This document shows, in pieces, positions 24,211 to 31,554 of a stretch of 34,640 bases of DNA. Source of the DNA: an uncultured Ruminococcus sp. (lineage in GTDB: Bacteria > Bacillota > Clostridia > Oscillospirales > Acutalibacteraceae); assembly GCA_902792115.1 (NCBI GenBank), contig CADAYJ010000006.1:1-34640 (forward strand). Reading direction: 5' to 3'. The stretch's first letter is position 1. Every line of letters begins with the position of its first letter. A model generated the notes under the pieces. That model ran no database searches. It was not told the DNA's origin and worked only from the letters and a program-made list of their open reading frames with translations. A program made the translations under genes and the position numbers.

Positions 24211-25587
24211 ATGAATATTGATTATCAAAATACTATTGCTGCTATATCGACTCCGACGGGTGTCGGCGGTATCAGCGTAATAAGAATTTCCGGCGAGAAT
24301 GCTGTTGAGATTGCCGATTCTGTATTTCAATCCGTCAGCGGCAGACATATCTCGGATATTAAGGGATATACAGCGCTGTTTGGAAAGGTCTGTGATGAAG
24401 GTGAAGCGATCGACGAGGCTGTTGTAACCTTATTCAAAGCGCCTCACAGCTATACCGGCGAGGACGTTGTCGAGATATCGTGTCACGGCGGTATGTACAT
24501 AACTAACCGTGTTCTCAGGTCTGTTCTGAAGGCAGGAGCCGTTCTTGCAGGGCCGGGGGAATTTACGGAGCGAGCCTTCATCAACGGCAAGATTGACCTG
24601 ACCGAATCTGAGGCAGTGATGGATCTGATATCGGCAAAGGGGAGAGCGGCGGCGCGTTCTGCACTCGGGATCAAGGAAGGCAGATTGAGAGCGGAGATCG
24701 ACTCCGTGAAAGCTCTTTTGATCGACGACGCGGCTCATCTTTCCGCTTGGGCTGATTATCCCGAGGAGGATATACCCGAGGTGAGCAGCGACTCACTTTT
24801 CCACAATCTTACGGAAGCCTGTGGAAAACTCGACGCTCTTTTAAAAAGCTACGACAGCGGCCGCGCCGTAAAGCAGGGGATAGACACGCTGATTATCGGC
24901 AAGCCGAACGTCGGAAAATCTACTCTTATGAATCTTCTTGCAGGAGTGCAGAAGAGCATCGTAACAGATATTCCCGGTACGACGAGAGATATCATTGAGG
25001 AGACAGTCGTCATTGGCAGCGCCGTTCTTATTCTTTCGGACACCGCCGGGCTGCGCGATTCGGACGATCCCATCGAACGGATAGGCGTGGAGCTTGTGAA
25101 AAAGAGGTTATCCTCGTGCGGTCTTGCTCTCGCTGTATTTGACGCCTCTCGTCCTCTTGATGAGAACGATCACAATATGCTTGATCTTCTCGGAGACGTT
25201 CCGAGCATCGCTATCATCAATAAAAATGATCTTGAATGCGTCGTCGATACCGATCTGATAGAATCGAAGGCTAAGAAGACTGTTTATATTTCGGCGTCGA
25301 GCGGCGACGGCATCGACCGTCTCACACAGGCTGTCGAGGAGATAACGGGAGCAGCCACTTTCGACGAGAACGCCGCCGTGCTTTCAAACGAGAGGCAGTA
25401 TCAATGCGTGATGAGAGCTGCGGAGCCTCTTCACGAGGCGCTGAAAGCCGTTGAAGACGGAGTAACTCTCGATGCCGTCACGGTACTTATCGAGGAAGCT
25501 ATCCAGAATCTTCTTGAGCTTACGGGCGAAAGAGCGAGCGATACGATAGTACACAGCGTATTCTCAAAATTCTGTGTTGGAAAATAA
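24211..25587 (+). CDS. mnmE: tRNA modification GTPase MnmE
   Basis: This 458-residue protein with MnmG installs the carboxymethylaminomethyl group on U34 of certain tRNAs. The N-terminal tetrahydrofolate-binding domain begins DTIAAISTPTG-like (NTIAAISTPTGVGGISVIRISG). The inserted G domain has GKPNVGKST (G1), DIPGTTRD (G2), DTAGLRD (G3) and NKND (G4). The C terminus ends FCVGK, the CxGK motif whose Cys is essential. The ATG at 24211 follows a weak GGTGAT. The upstream stretch directly after repeat copy 1 is AT-only and contains TATAAT at 24173-24178, a likely -10 without a clear -35. mnmG starts 13 bases later. A pair of inverted DnaA-box-like 9-mers lies inside at 24797-24828. Confidence 0.97.
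   Translation: MNIDYQNTIAAISTPTGVGGISVIRISGENAVEIADSVFQSVSGRHISDIKGYTALFGKVCDEGEAIDEAVVTLFKAPHSYTGEDVVEISCHGGMYITNRVLRSVLKAGAVLAGPGEFTERAFINGKIDLTESEAVMDLISAKGRAAARSALGIKEGRLRAEIDSVKALLIDDAAHLSAWADYPEEDIPEVSSDSLFHNLTEACGKLDALLKSYDSGRAVKQGIDTLIIGKPNVGKSTLMNLLAGVQKSIVTDIPGTTRDIIEETVVIGSAVLILSDTAGLRDSDDPIERIGVELVKKRLSSCGLALAVFDASRPLDENDHNMLDLLGDVPSIAIINKNDLECVVDTDLIESKAKKTVYISASSGDGIDRLTQAVEEITGAATFDENAAVLSNERQYQCVMRAAEPLHEALKAVEDGVTLDAVTVLIEEAIQNLLELTGERASDTIVHSVFSKFCVGK
24797..24828. promoter_or_regulatory. Inverted pair of DnaA-box-like 9-mers inside mnmE
   Basis: TTTTCCACA (24797-24805) and TGTGGAAAA (24820-24828) with a 14-base spacer, followed by CTC: the same sequence, spacing and 3' flank as the pair in gyrA. 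The spacer sequences are not otherwise alike. DnaA binding is an inference. Confidence 0.5.
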
Positions 25588-25600
25588 TGGGGTGGACTAA

Positions 25601-27484
25601 TTGAGCTATTTTGCAGGAAAATATGATATTGCGGTAATAGGCGCCGGTCACGCCGGTATTGAGGCAGCTCTTTCAGCGGCAAGGCTCGGCTGCAAAACTG
25701 TTGTATTTACAATAAACATGGACGCCGTCGGCAACTGCCCGTGCAACCCGTCGATCGGCGGCACGGCAAAGGGACATCTTGTCCGCGAGATAGACGCACT
25801 CGGCGGCGAAATGGGGAAGACGGCGGACGAATGTATGCTCCAGATGCGTATGCTGAACCGCGGCAAGGGGCCTGCCGTTCACTCTCTTCGCGCGCAGATA
25901 GACCGCCGCAAATACAGCGAGGTCATGAAGCACAAGCTGGAAACTCAGGAAAATTTGGAGCTTCACCAGGCGGAGATCGTATCCGTCAAGGAGTTCGGAG
26001 ATCACTGGGAGCTTGAAACGCGCATGGGTGCGCGCTATGAATTCAAGGCTGTGATAATCGCGACGGGTACGTACCTTGGCGGCAGAATATTTGTGGGTGA
26101 GGTTTCTTACGAGAGCGGTCCTGACGGTATCTTCCCGGCGACATTCCTCGGGCAGTCTCTTAAAGATCTCGGAATATCCCTTCGCCGTTTTAAGACGGGT
26201 ACGCCTGCGCGCGTCCTTCGTTCGAGCATAGATTTTTCCGAACTTGAGGTTCAAGCAGGAGACGAGCCTGTTGTACCTTTTTCATATGAGACTAAAGATC
26301 AGCTTGAAAACAAGGTTGTTTGTCACGTAAGCTGGACGAATGAAAAAACGAAGAAGATAATTCTCGACAACATCAACCGTTCGCCTCTTTTCAGCGGAAT
26401 GATACATGGTGTAGGTCCGCGATACTGTCCGAGCATTGAGGACAAGATCGTGCGCTTTGCTGACAAGGAGCGTCATCAGCTATTCATTGAGCCGTGCGGA
26501 GAAAACACGGAGGAGATGTATCTCCAGGGAATGTCATCCTCTTTGCCGGAGGAGGTACAGCTTAAATTCTACCATTCGATAAAAGGGCTTGAAAATGTCA
26601 TTATGATGCGCTGTGCATATGCGATCGAATACGACTGCGCCGATCCGCTCCAGATGGACAACACTCTTGAATTTATGGATCACCCCGGTCTGTACGGCGC
26701 AGGTCAGTTCAACGGTTCATCGGGGTATGAGGAAGCTGCGGCTCAGGGGCTTGTTGCCGGTATCAACGCTGCTCTTAAAATAAAAGGCGAGGAGCCTATG
26801 ATACTCGACAGAGCAGGATCATACATCGGAACTCTTGTGGACGATCTTGTGACGAAGGGAGCAAACGATCCTTACAGAATGATGACGTCGCGCAGCGAAT
26901 ATCGTCTTATTCTCCGGCAGGATAATGCCGACGAGCGCATGACTCCGATCGGCAGAGGAGTGGGGCTGATCTCAGATGAAAGATATGAAAGATTTCTCAA
27001 AAAGCAGGAGCTGAAAGCCCTTGAATTAAAGAGGATAAGAAGCACCGTTATCGCTCCTTGCGAGAAGGTAAACGAGCTGCTTGTTTCACGTGAAACATCT
27101 CCGATCACCTCGGGAGTGAAGCTCGCCGACCTTATCAAGCGCCCTCAGCTCTCTTACGAGGCGCTTGAAAGTATTGATACAGACCGCCCTTCTCTTGATC
27201 CGAATATCTTTGAGCAGATAGAGGTAGAGGTAAAGTACGAGGGCTACATCAAAAAACAGCTTGCACAGGTCGAGCAGATGAGAAGGCTGGAGAAGAAGGT
27301 TCTTCCCTCGGACATAGATTACAGAAGCGTTCGGGGGCTTCGTCTTGAAGCTCAGGAAAAGCTGAACCGTGTTCATCCGACTAATTTAGGTCAGGCGAGC
27401 CGTATCTCCGGCGTAAGCCCTGCTGATATCAGCGTACTTGTTATATGGATGTCGAAAGGCGGAGCGTATGAAAAGATTGATTGA
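25601..27484 (+). CDS. mnmG: tRNA uridine 5-carboxymethylaminomethyl modification enzyme MnmG
   Basis: This 627-residue FAD protein partners MnmE in wobble uridine modification. It starts SYFAGKYDIAVIGAGHAGIEAA with the dinucleotide-binding GxGxxG, followed by NPSIGGTAKGHLVREIDALGGEMG and the conserved GTPARV segment. The C-terminal helical part ends near HPTNLGQASRISGVSPADI, the MnmE/tRNA-binding region. Length is typical. The start is TTG at 25601, supported by GGGGTGG just before it and by family alignment at MSYFAGKYD. It overlaps rsmG by 17 bases. A perfect parS site lies within the gene at 27082-27097, coding for part of LLVSRETSPI. Confidence 0.97.
   Translation: MSYFAGKYDIAVIGAGHAGIEAALSAARLGCKTVVFTINMDAVGNCPCNPSIGGTAKGHLVREIDALGGEMGKTADECMLQMRMLNRGKGPAVHSLRAQIDRRKYSEVMKHKLETQENLELHQAEIVSVKEFGDHWELETRMGARYEFKAVIIATGTYLGGRIFVGEVSYESGPDGIFPATFLGQSLKDLGISLRRFKTGTPARVLRSSIDFSELEVQAGDEPVVPFSYETKDQLENKVVCHVSWTNEKTKKIILDNINRSPLFSGMIHGVGPRYCPSIEDKIVRFADKERHQLFIEPCGENTEEMYLQGMSSSLPEEVQLKFYHSIKGLENVIMMRCAYAIEYDCADPLQMDNTLEFMDHPGLYGAGQFNGSSGYEEAAAQGLVAGINAALKIKGEEPMILDRAGSYIGTLVDDLVTKGANDPYRMMTSRSEYRLILRQDNADERMTPIGRGVGLISDERYERFLKKQELKALELKRIRSTVIAPCEKVNELLVSRETSPITSGVKLADLIKRPQLSYEALESIDTDRPSLDPNIFEQIEVEVKYEGYIKKQLAQVEQMRRLEKKVLPSDIDYRSVRGLRLEAQEKLNRVHPTNLGQASRISGVSPADISVLVIWMSKGGAYEKID
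27082..27097. promoter_or_regulatory. parS: parS site inside mnmG
   Basis: TGTTTCACGTGAAACA, a perfect 16-base palindrome identical to the parS core bound by Spo0J/ParB. It is embedded in coding sequence, 3.5 kb before the second parS site. Confidence 0.95.
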
Positions 27485-28172
27485 TTACGGGAAAAGCATA
27501 GGCGTGGAACTTGACGACACTGCTGTACAGCGGTTTGAAGCGTATATGAAGCTCGTACTGGAATGGAACGAGAGAATTAATCTGACCTCGATCACAGACA
27601 GAGACGAATTTATTATCAAGCATTTCTGCGACAGCGTTTCTCTTCTTGGCAATGTAGAACTAAAAAAAGGAGCGCGTGTTATTGACATAGGTACGGGGGC
27701 AGGCTTTCCGGCTATCCCTTTAAAAATTGCAAGGCCCGATCTCAATATCACGATGCTTGACAGCCTTAACAAAAGGCTCGTGTTTATAAAAAATCACGTT
27801 CTTCCGGATCTTGGTCTTGAAGCGGAGGTTATTCACGCGAGGGCTGAGGAGCTTTCAAAAGAGAAGCCTTACCGCGAGAGTTACGACGCAGCCGTCAGCC
27901 GCGCCGTGGCAAATCTATCCTCGCTCAGTGAATACTGTATCCCGTTTGTCAGGGTAGGGGGGATATTTGCGGCGATGAAGGGGCCGGACTGCGACGAAGA
28001 GCTTGAAGCGGCGCGAGGAGCGATAAGCACGCTTGGCGGAAATTGTATAGACGTCAGGCGCTTTGAGCTTCCCGACAAAAGCACTCGCTGCATTGCCGTT
28101 ATAAAAAAAGAAAAAGCCACGCCTGCGAAATATCCGCGGCGCGGCGTAAAGATAAGCAAATCTCCGCTGTAA
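27468..28172 (+). CDS. rsmG: 16S rRNA (guanine-N7) methyltransferase RsmG (GidB)
   Basis: This 234-residue SAM-dependent enzyme methylates N7 of G527 (E. coli numbering) in 16S rRNA; its loss gives low-level streptomycin resistance in many bacteria. The motif VIDIGTGAGFPAIPLKI binds SAM, and it is followed by MLDSLNKRLVFI and later DAAVSRAVANLSSLSEYC. The N terminus shows NLTSITDRDEFIIKHFCDS, a family hallmark. I choose the ATG at 27468, preceded by AAGGCGGAG, over the longer frame from 27438. The start overlaps mnmG by 17 bases, so translation is coupled. The C terminus is basic (KYPRRGVKISKSPL). A strong terminator follows. Confidence 0.96.
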   Translation: MKRLIDYGKSIGVELDDTAVQRFEAYMKLVLEWNERINLTSITDRDEFIIKHFCDSVSLLGNVELKKGARVIDIGTGAGFPAIPLKIARPDLNITMLDSLNKRLVFIKNHVLPDLGLEAEVIHARAEELSKEKPYRESYDAAVSRAVANLSSLSEYCIPFVRVGGIFAAMKGPDCDEELEAARGAISTLGGNCIDVRRFELPDKSTRCIAVIKKEKATPAKYPRRGVKISKSPL

Positions 28173-28176
28173 TGAA

Positions 28177-28211
28177 AGTGCCAATCGGTTATCCGATCGG
28201 CACTCTATTTT
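28177..28211 (+). terminator. Terminator of the mnmE-mnmG-rsmG operon
   Basis: AGTGCCAATCGG (28177-28188), loop TTAT and CCGATCGGCACT (28193-28204) form a 12-bp stem with one A-C mismatch, followed by CTATTTT. It starts 5 bases after the rsmG stop. Confidence 0.85.
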
Positions 28212-28224
28212 CATTATTTTCTCT

Positions 28225-28309
28225 CCGCTTTGGAGCGGCTTATCGAGAATACTTTTTGCCGCCTTGGAGCGGTTTATCGAGAATATTTTTTGCCGCCTTG
28301 GAGCGGCGG
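28225..28309 (+). repeat. 34-base tandem repeat leading into copy 2
   Basis: Two full 34-base units (28225-28258, 28259-28292) begin CCGCYTTGGAGCGG and continue YTTATCGAGAATAYTTTTTG. A third, partial unit (28293-28309) runs straight into repeat copy 2. The unit's first part is the module A hairpin start, so this looks like local amplification of the element's left end. Confidence 0.85.
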
Positions 28310-28555
28310 AAAGCGGCTTTTCAGAGGTCTGTTACTCAGGGGCATTTTCTGCCAAAATGCCCCTCTTCCAAAAACAGTCCACCGGACTGTTTTTGAAATT
28401 CACCCCTAAAAGGGCTTGGAGTATAGCCTCCGGCGGCCAGCTTTTTTGTAAAAAAGCTGGGCAAAAAACTTTTAGTTATAAGGCTTCGAGAAAGTAGAAA
28501 GTGTTTTGTTTCAGGCGCGGCAAAATGTTATTATCCGAAAAATCAAACAGCGGAA
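28293..28555 (+). repeat. Modular hairpin repeat, copy 2 (short form)
   Basis: The order matches the left half of copy 1: CCGCC/GGCGG, then AGGGGCATTTT/AAAATGCCCCT (28338-28364), AAAAACAGTCC/GGACTGTTTTT (28370-28394), CCAGCTTTTTT/AAAAAAGCTGG (28437-28460), and one F unit (from 28459) ending CAGCGGAA. It lacks the GC-rich hairpin, the second F unit and the 30-base tandem units. It ends 3 bases before the stop codon of the leftward DUF3592-like gene, in the convergent gap after rsmG. With its tandem leader it fills the gene-free stretch 28212-28558. Confidence 0.9.
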
Positions 28556-28558
28556 TAT

Positions 28559-29524
28559 TCAATTTTTCTTTTTGAACAATCTGATTATCAATATGATCCA
28601 TAGTATGGGAATAACCACAGCGAGGATCTTAAAAAGCAGAAGAGTACTGTCATCAATTTTTGCAATGTAATCCGTTGGCTTATCGGGATTGACATAGATT
28701 TTAATAACCTCGCCTTCCGTGCGCTTAGAGGTTACGGAATCGTGCTTTACTATCTTTTCGCCGTTGTAGGTGTACGTCAGATCAAATTCGTATACTTCTC
28801 TCGTTTCCTGGTCGCCGTTATCATCATAGCCTACGATATCGGTGCGGTGAGAGACGTTGCTTACGACGCCGGATACCAGGTCGTAATTCTTTTCGGCATT
28901 AATAAATATATATGATGTGCCGGCGAAGGATAATTCAAAAAATCCCAGTAAAACAGTAAGAGTAATGAATAAGGTCGCCTTCGCGAAGCATCCCTTTCCC
29001 TTTGACTGATTAACAGGCTGTGTGCTGTAAGCGTTTGTATAACCGGAAACAGAGGGAGCATTGTTCGCGGCGTACTGCTGATTGTTCATATTGTACGCCT
29101 GCTGCCAGTTGTACATCTGCTGCTGATTATACATCTGCTGCTGATTGTACGCCTGCTGTTGGTACTGATTCATCGTATTGACCTGCTGCATATTCGGAAG
29201 CTCTGTGTATTCGATCGCTTCCTGCGGTACACTTGTAGCGAGTGTCTGTTCAAGGTTCTGAAATCCTGTCTTTAGCATTATGAACTGCGTTACCAGGTAA
29301 TGCACAAGCATCGCTATGCCGAGAATGATCGACGATATCACTACGACGGGCTTCACCCAACCGGGAAGCTCGATGCTCAAAAGCTCCGGTACCTTTGATA
29401 ACATCTTCGATAAAATGATCGGCAATGCGATAATAAGGACAAGACGAAAAATGACTCCGCGAATTATCTTGAAGGTCATTTTTTGAAGAGGATTTTGGTT
29501 CTGAAAGCTGTCGTTCGTTGCCAT
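28559..29524 (-). CDS. DUF3592-like membrane protein with Q/N/Y-rich linker
   Basis: This 321-residue protein of unknown function is read against the direction of its neighbours. Hydrophobic segments lie near 25-40 (VIFRLVLIIALPIIL), 58-80 (VKPVVVISSIILGIAMLVHYLV), about 180-205 (FAKATLFITLTVLLGFFELSF) and at the C terminus (LLFKILAVVIPILWIILII). Between the second and third is a linker rich in Gln, Asn, Tyr and Met with three near-identical six-residue repeats. Between the third and fourth is a beta-rich region (YDLVSGVVSNVSH... EVIKIYVNPDKPTDYI) that resembles DUF3592 by its VYVNPDxP-like ending. GGAGG lies 7 bases before the ATG. A consensus promoter precedes it. The stop is 3 bases from repeat copy 2. 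Confidence 0.75.
   Translation of the reverse strand: MATNDSFQNQNPLQKMTFKIIRGVIFRLVLIIALPIILSKMLSKVPELLSIELPGWVKPVVVISSIILGIAMLVHYLVTQFIMLKTGFQNLEQTLATSVPQEAIEYTELPNMQQVNTMNQYQQQAYNQQQMYNQQQMYNWQQAYNMNNQQYAANNAPSVSGYTNAYSTQPVNQSKGKGCFAKATLFITLTVLLGFFELSFAGTSYIFINAEKNYDLVSGVVSNVSHRTDIVGYDDNGDQETREVYEFDLTYTYNGEKIVKHDSVTSKRTEGEVIKIYVNPDKPTDYIAKIDDSTLLLFKILAVVIPILWIILIIRLFKKKN
29109..29162 (-). repeat. Three 18-base repeats coding YNQQQM units
   Basis: Units 29109-29126, 29127-29144 and 29145-29162 share TTGTACATCTGCTGCTGA with few changes (plus-strand sense). They encode successive Q/Y/N-rich hexapeptides in the DUF3592-like protein, and their number could vary by slippage. Confidence 0.8.
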
Positions 29525-29552
29525 ACGAGCACCTCCCTAATAATATATTATC

Positions 29553-29581
29553 ATTATAGTATAATCCATTATTTAAGTCAA
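29553..29581 (-). promoter_or_regulatory. Promoter of the DUF3592-like gene
   Basis: Minus-strand TTGACT (29576-29581), a 17-base spacer and TATAAT (29553-29558) lie 29 bases before the ATG at 29524. It is divergent from the noc-like promoter. Confidence 0.8.
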
Positions 29582-29618
29582 TCGTGATGATGCTTGAAAA
29601 TTTTTTAACGGTCCACGC

Positions 29619-29627
29619 TTCGACAAA
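29619..29627 (-). promoter_or_regulatory. Candidate Spo0A box (0A box)
   Basis: TTCGACAAA, minus strand TTTGTCGAA, matches the 0A-box consensus. It overlaps the expected -35 position of the extended -10 promoter of the noc-like gene. A 9-base match can arise by chance. Confidence 0.4.
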
Positions 29628-29643
29628 TAACGAGCATACCTTG

Positions 29644-29652
29644 TGATATAAT
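29644..29652 (+). promoter_or_regulatory. Extended -10 promoter of the noc-like gene
   Basis: TGATATAAT, an extended -10, lies 30 bases before the ATG at 29682. No good -35 is visible; the spot is occupied by the candidate 0A box, which would fit activation by a bound regulator. Confidence 0.6.
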
Positions 29653-29681
29653 AGTATCACCGACGAAACGCAGGTGAGCTT

Positions 29682-30470
29682 ATGGAGAAGACAGTCAAGG
29701 CCGAGAGCAGGATCGTGATGATACCGATATTCCGCATTTCCGGCGATCCTTCTGTCATAAGACAAAGCTACTCGCGAAAGCAGCTCGTTTCCCTCTCAAA
29801 AAGCATAGAGCGCAACGGGATATTGCAGCCTATAACAGTCCGCGATATCTCCATGTATGATTTTGAGCTTGTATCGGGGGAGAGAAGGTTACGCGCTGCC
29901 GTTATGGCAGGGCTTACGGTCGTTCCCTGTATCGTGATACACTGCACGCGCAGACAGTCCGCCGTGTACAGGCTCGTTGAAAATATCCAGCGCGAAAGCG
30001 CGGACTGCTTCAAGCTCTCCGAATCGCTAAAGACACTCATGGAAGTATACGGGTTTTCAAGCGAACAGGCGGCGGCGCAGCTTGGAGTGAGCGAAAAAAG
30101 AATAGGTGAATACCTCAGTATCCTGCAATTTACGCCGCGCGAAAGACAGATCCTTGAAATTGAAGATGTAACATTTTCTCAGATGATCCAGATAATAAGG
30201 ATCGAAGACAGGTCTCAGCGCAGACGAGTGATATCAAAGGTCGTAAAGGGAGAGCTGACCGACGCCGAGACGCAGGCGCTCGTGAGCAGCGTCATAAACG
30301 CCCAGCCGCCTGTACAAAAGCTGATAGTTAAGGATATCAGGCTTTTCTGCAACACGATAGAGCGCGCCGTCGCCACAATGAGGCGATCCGGCATAGAAGC
30401 GGTACTGGAGAGAAAAGAAAGCGGCGAAAATGTAGAGTTTAGAATAACTATTCCCAAAATACATAAATAA
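29682..30470 (+). CDS. noc: ParB-family protein, Noc-like
   Basis: This 262-residue paralogue of ParB shows the CTP-binding fold motifs ERNGILQPITVR, GERRLRAAVMAG and ENIQRES, then a helix-turn-helix domain (SSEQAAAQLGVSEKRIGEYLSIL), and ends RITIPKIHK. Its place right after rsmG and before parA-parB is that of noc in Bacillus, whose product blocks division over the nucleoid. The N terminus lacks an obvious amphipathic membrane-binding helix like the one at the start of Noc. A second ParB role is therefore also possible, and so is binding to parS. Start ATG 29682 follows AGGTGAGC. It has its own promoter and is followed by a strong terminator at 30589-30620. Confidence 0.85.
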   Translation: MEKTVKAESRIVMIPIFRISGDPSVIRQSYSRKQLVSLSKSIERNGILQPITVRDISMYDFELVSGERRLRAAVMAGLTVVPCIVIHCTRRQSAVYRLVENIQRESADCFKLSESLKTLMEVYGFSSEQAAAQLGVSEKRIGEYLSILQFTPRERQILEIEDVTFSQMIQIIRIEDRSQRRRVISKVVKGELTDAETQALVSSVINAQPPVQKLIVKDIRLFCNTIERAVATMRRSGIEAVLERKESGENVEFRITIPKIHK

Positions 30471-30561
30471 TTGCAGGAAGACGAAACTATAATTTTAAAA
30501 ACTTCACTGCATAAAAAAGCGTACTCCTCATTATCCATATACACATTTCTTCATACCCCAA

Positions 30562-30620
30562 TTCACCGTTTTCGCGGTGAAGCAGAAGGTCCGGGCTGCA
30601 CACCCGGACTTTTTGTTTTT
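30562..30620 (+). terminator. Two-hairpin terminator downstream of noc-like gene
   Basis: TTCACCG/CGGTGAA (30562-30581) is followed by GTCCGGG (30589-30595), loop CTGCACA, CCCGGAC (30603-30609) and TTTTTGTTTTT. The second is a textbook intrinsic terminator, 119 bases past the noc-like stop. The gap 30471-30561 holds only AT-rich sequence and an isolated TATAAT (30488-30493). Confidence 0.85.
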
Positions 30621-30637
30621 GTAAAACTGTTAAACAA

Positions 30638-30653
30638 TGTTTCACGTGAAACA
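30638..30653. promoter_or_regulatory. parS: parS site upstream of parA
   Basis: TGTTTCACGTGAAACA, a perfect 16-base parS palindrome, lies between the terminator and the parA promoter, 47 bases upstream of its -10. ParB binding here could also influence parAB transcription. Confidence 0.97.
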
Positions 30654-30699
30654 AAGATACAAAAAAATTGCAAAACCCCTTTTCATAACGTCCTTTAAA

Positions 30700-30708
30700 T
30701 GATATAAT
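30700..30708 (+). promoter_or_regulatory. Extended -10 promoter of parA-parB-GNAT-serS
   Basis: TGATATAAT lies 40 bases before the parA ATG. A weak -35, TTTTCA, stands 17 bases upstream of the hexamer. No further promoter or terminator was found up to serS, so one transcript is plausible. Confidence 0.65.
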
Positions 30709-30748
30709 AATGATTGTGAAGAAAAGAAAGAAAGGATCGTAAACGATC

Positions 30749-31510
30749 ATGGGAAAAATTATTGCAATAGCGAATCAGAAGGGCGGCGTCGGGAAGACTA
30801 CGACAGCCGTGAATCTTTCCGCCGGGCTTGGAATGCTCGGAAAAAAGGTGCTTCTGGTTGATATAGATCCGCAGGGCAATGCCACGAGCGGCGTCGGGAT
30901 CGACAAGAGGGCAACGCAGCACAGTACATACGATATCTTCGTTGAGGGGCTGAGCGGCAAGGATACAGTCGTCAGAACTTCCTTTGAAAATCTTGATCTT
31001 CTCCCTTCAAGCCTCGATCTCGCTGCCGCAGAGCTTGAGATCGCGGACAAGAAGCACCGCGAGGCAATCCTTAAAAACGCCGTAATACCGATGAGAGGCA
31101 GCTACGACTATATAATCATCGACTGTCCGCCGTCTCTCGGTCTCGTTACGGTGAACGCACTCTGTCTTTGCGACACTATACTCGTTCCGATACAGTGTGA
31201 GTATTACGCTCTCGAAGGTCTGTCTCAGCTCATGAACACGGTGCGCCGCGTGAAAAGGCAGTACAATGAGCATATTGAGATCGAGAGTGTGCTTCTTACA
31301 ATGTACGACGGAAGGCTCAACCTTACTCAGCAGGTTGTCGAGGAGGTAAAGCGCTTCTTCCCGAGAAAGGTGTTCAATACGGTGATACCGCGTTCCGTCC
31401 GCCTGAGCGAAGCCCCCAGCTTCGGCACGCCGATCATGTATTACGACAGATCAGGCAAGGGCAGCGCCGCTTATCTCGACCTTGCGAGGGAGATAATAGG
31501 TAAAAACTAA
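30749..31510 (+). CDS. parA: Chromosome partitioning ATPase ParA (Soj)
   Basis: This 253-residue MinD/ParA-type ATPase binds DNA non-specifically as an ATP dimer and works with ParB to move origins; Soj also acts on DnaA. The deviant Walker A is KGGVGKTT at residues 11-18, with DIDPQGNATSG and DCPPSLGLVTVNAL following. The length is the short chromosomal type, without an N-terminal operator-binding domain. AGAAAGGAT lies before the ATG at 30749 at a slightly long spacing. It lies 44 bases before parB. The parS site and promoter are just upstream. Confidence 0.97.
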   Translation: MGKIIAIANQKGGVGKTTTAVNLSAGLGMLGKKVLLVDIDPQGNATSGVGIDKRATQHSTYDIFVEGLSGKDTVVRTSFENLDLLPSSLDLAAAELEIADKKHREAILKNAVIPMRGSYDYIIIDCPPSLGLVTVNALCLCDTILVPIQCEYYALEGLSQLMNTVRRVKRQYNEHIEIESVLLTMYDGRLNLTQQVVEEVKRFFPRKVFNTVIPRSVRLSEAPSFGTPIMYYDRSGKGSAAYLDLAREIIGKN

Positions 31511-31554
31511 TTATACAACATCAAAATTACATACCGAAAAAAGAGGTGACAGAT

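Noticed and set aside
30562..30609. T-box, riboswitch or small SRP RNA before parA, suggested by the two hairpins
   Set aside because: No T-box bulge sequence, specifier loop, SRP GGAA tetraloop core or known riboswitch core could be found. The structure is explained by a terminator.
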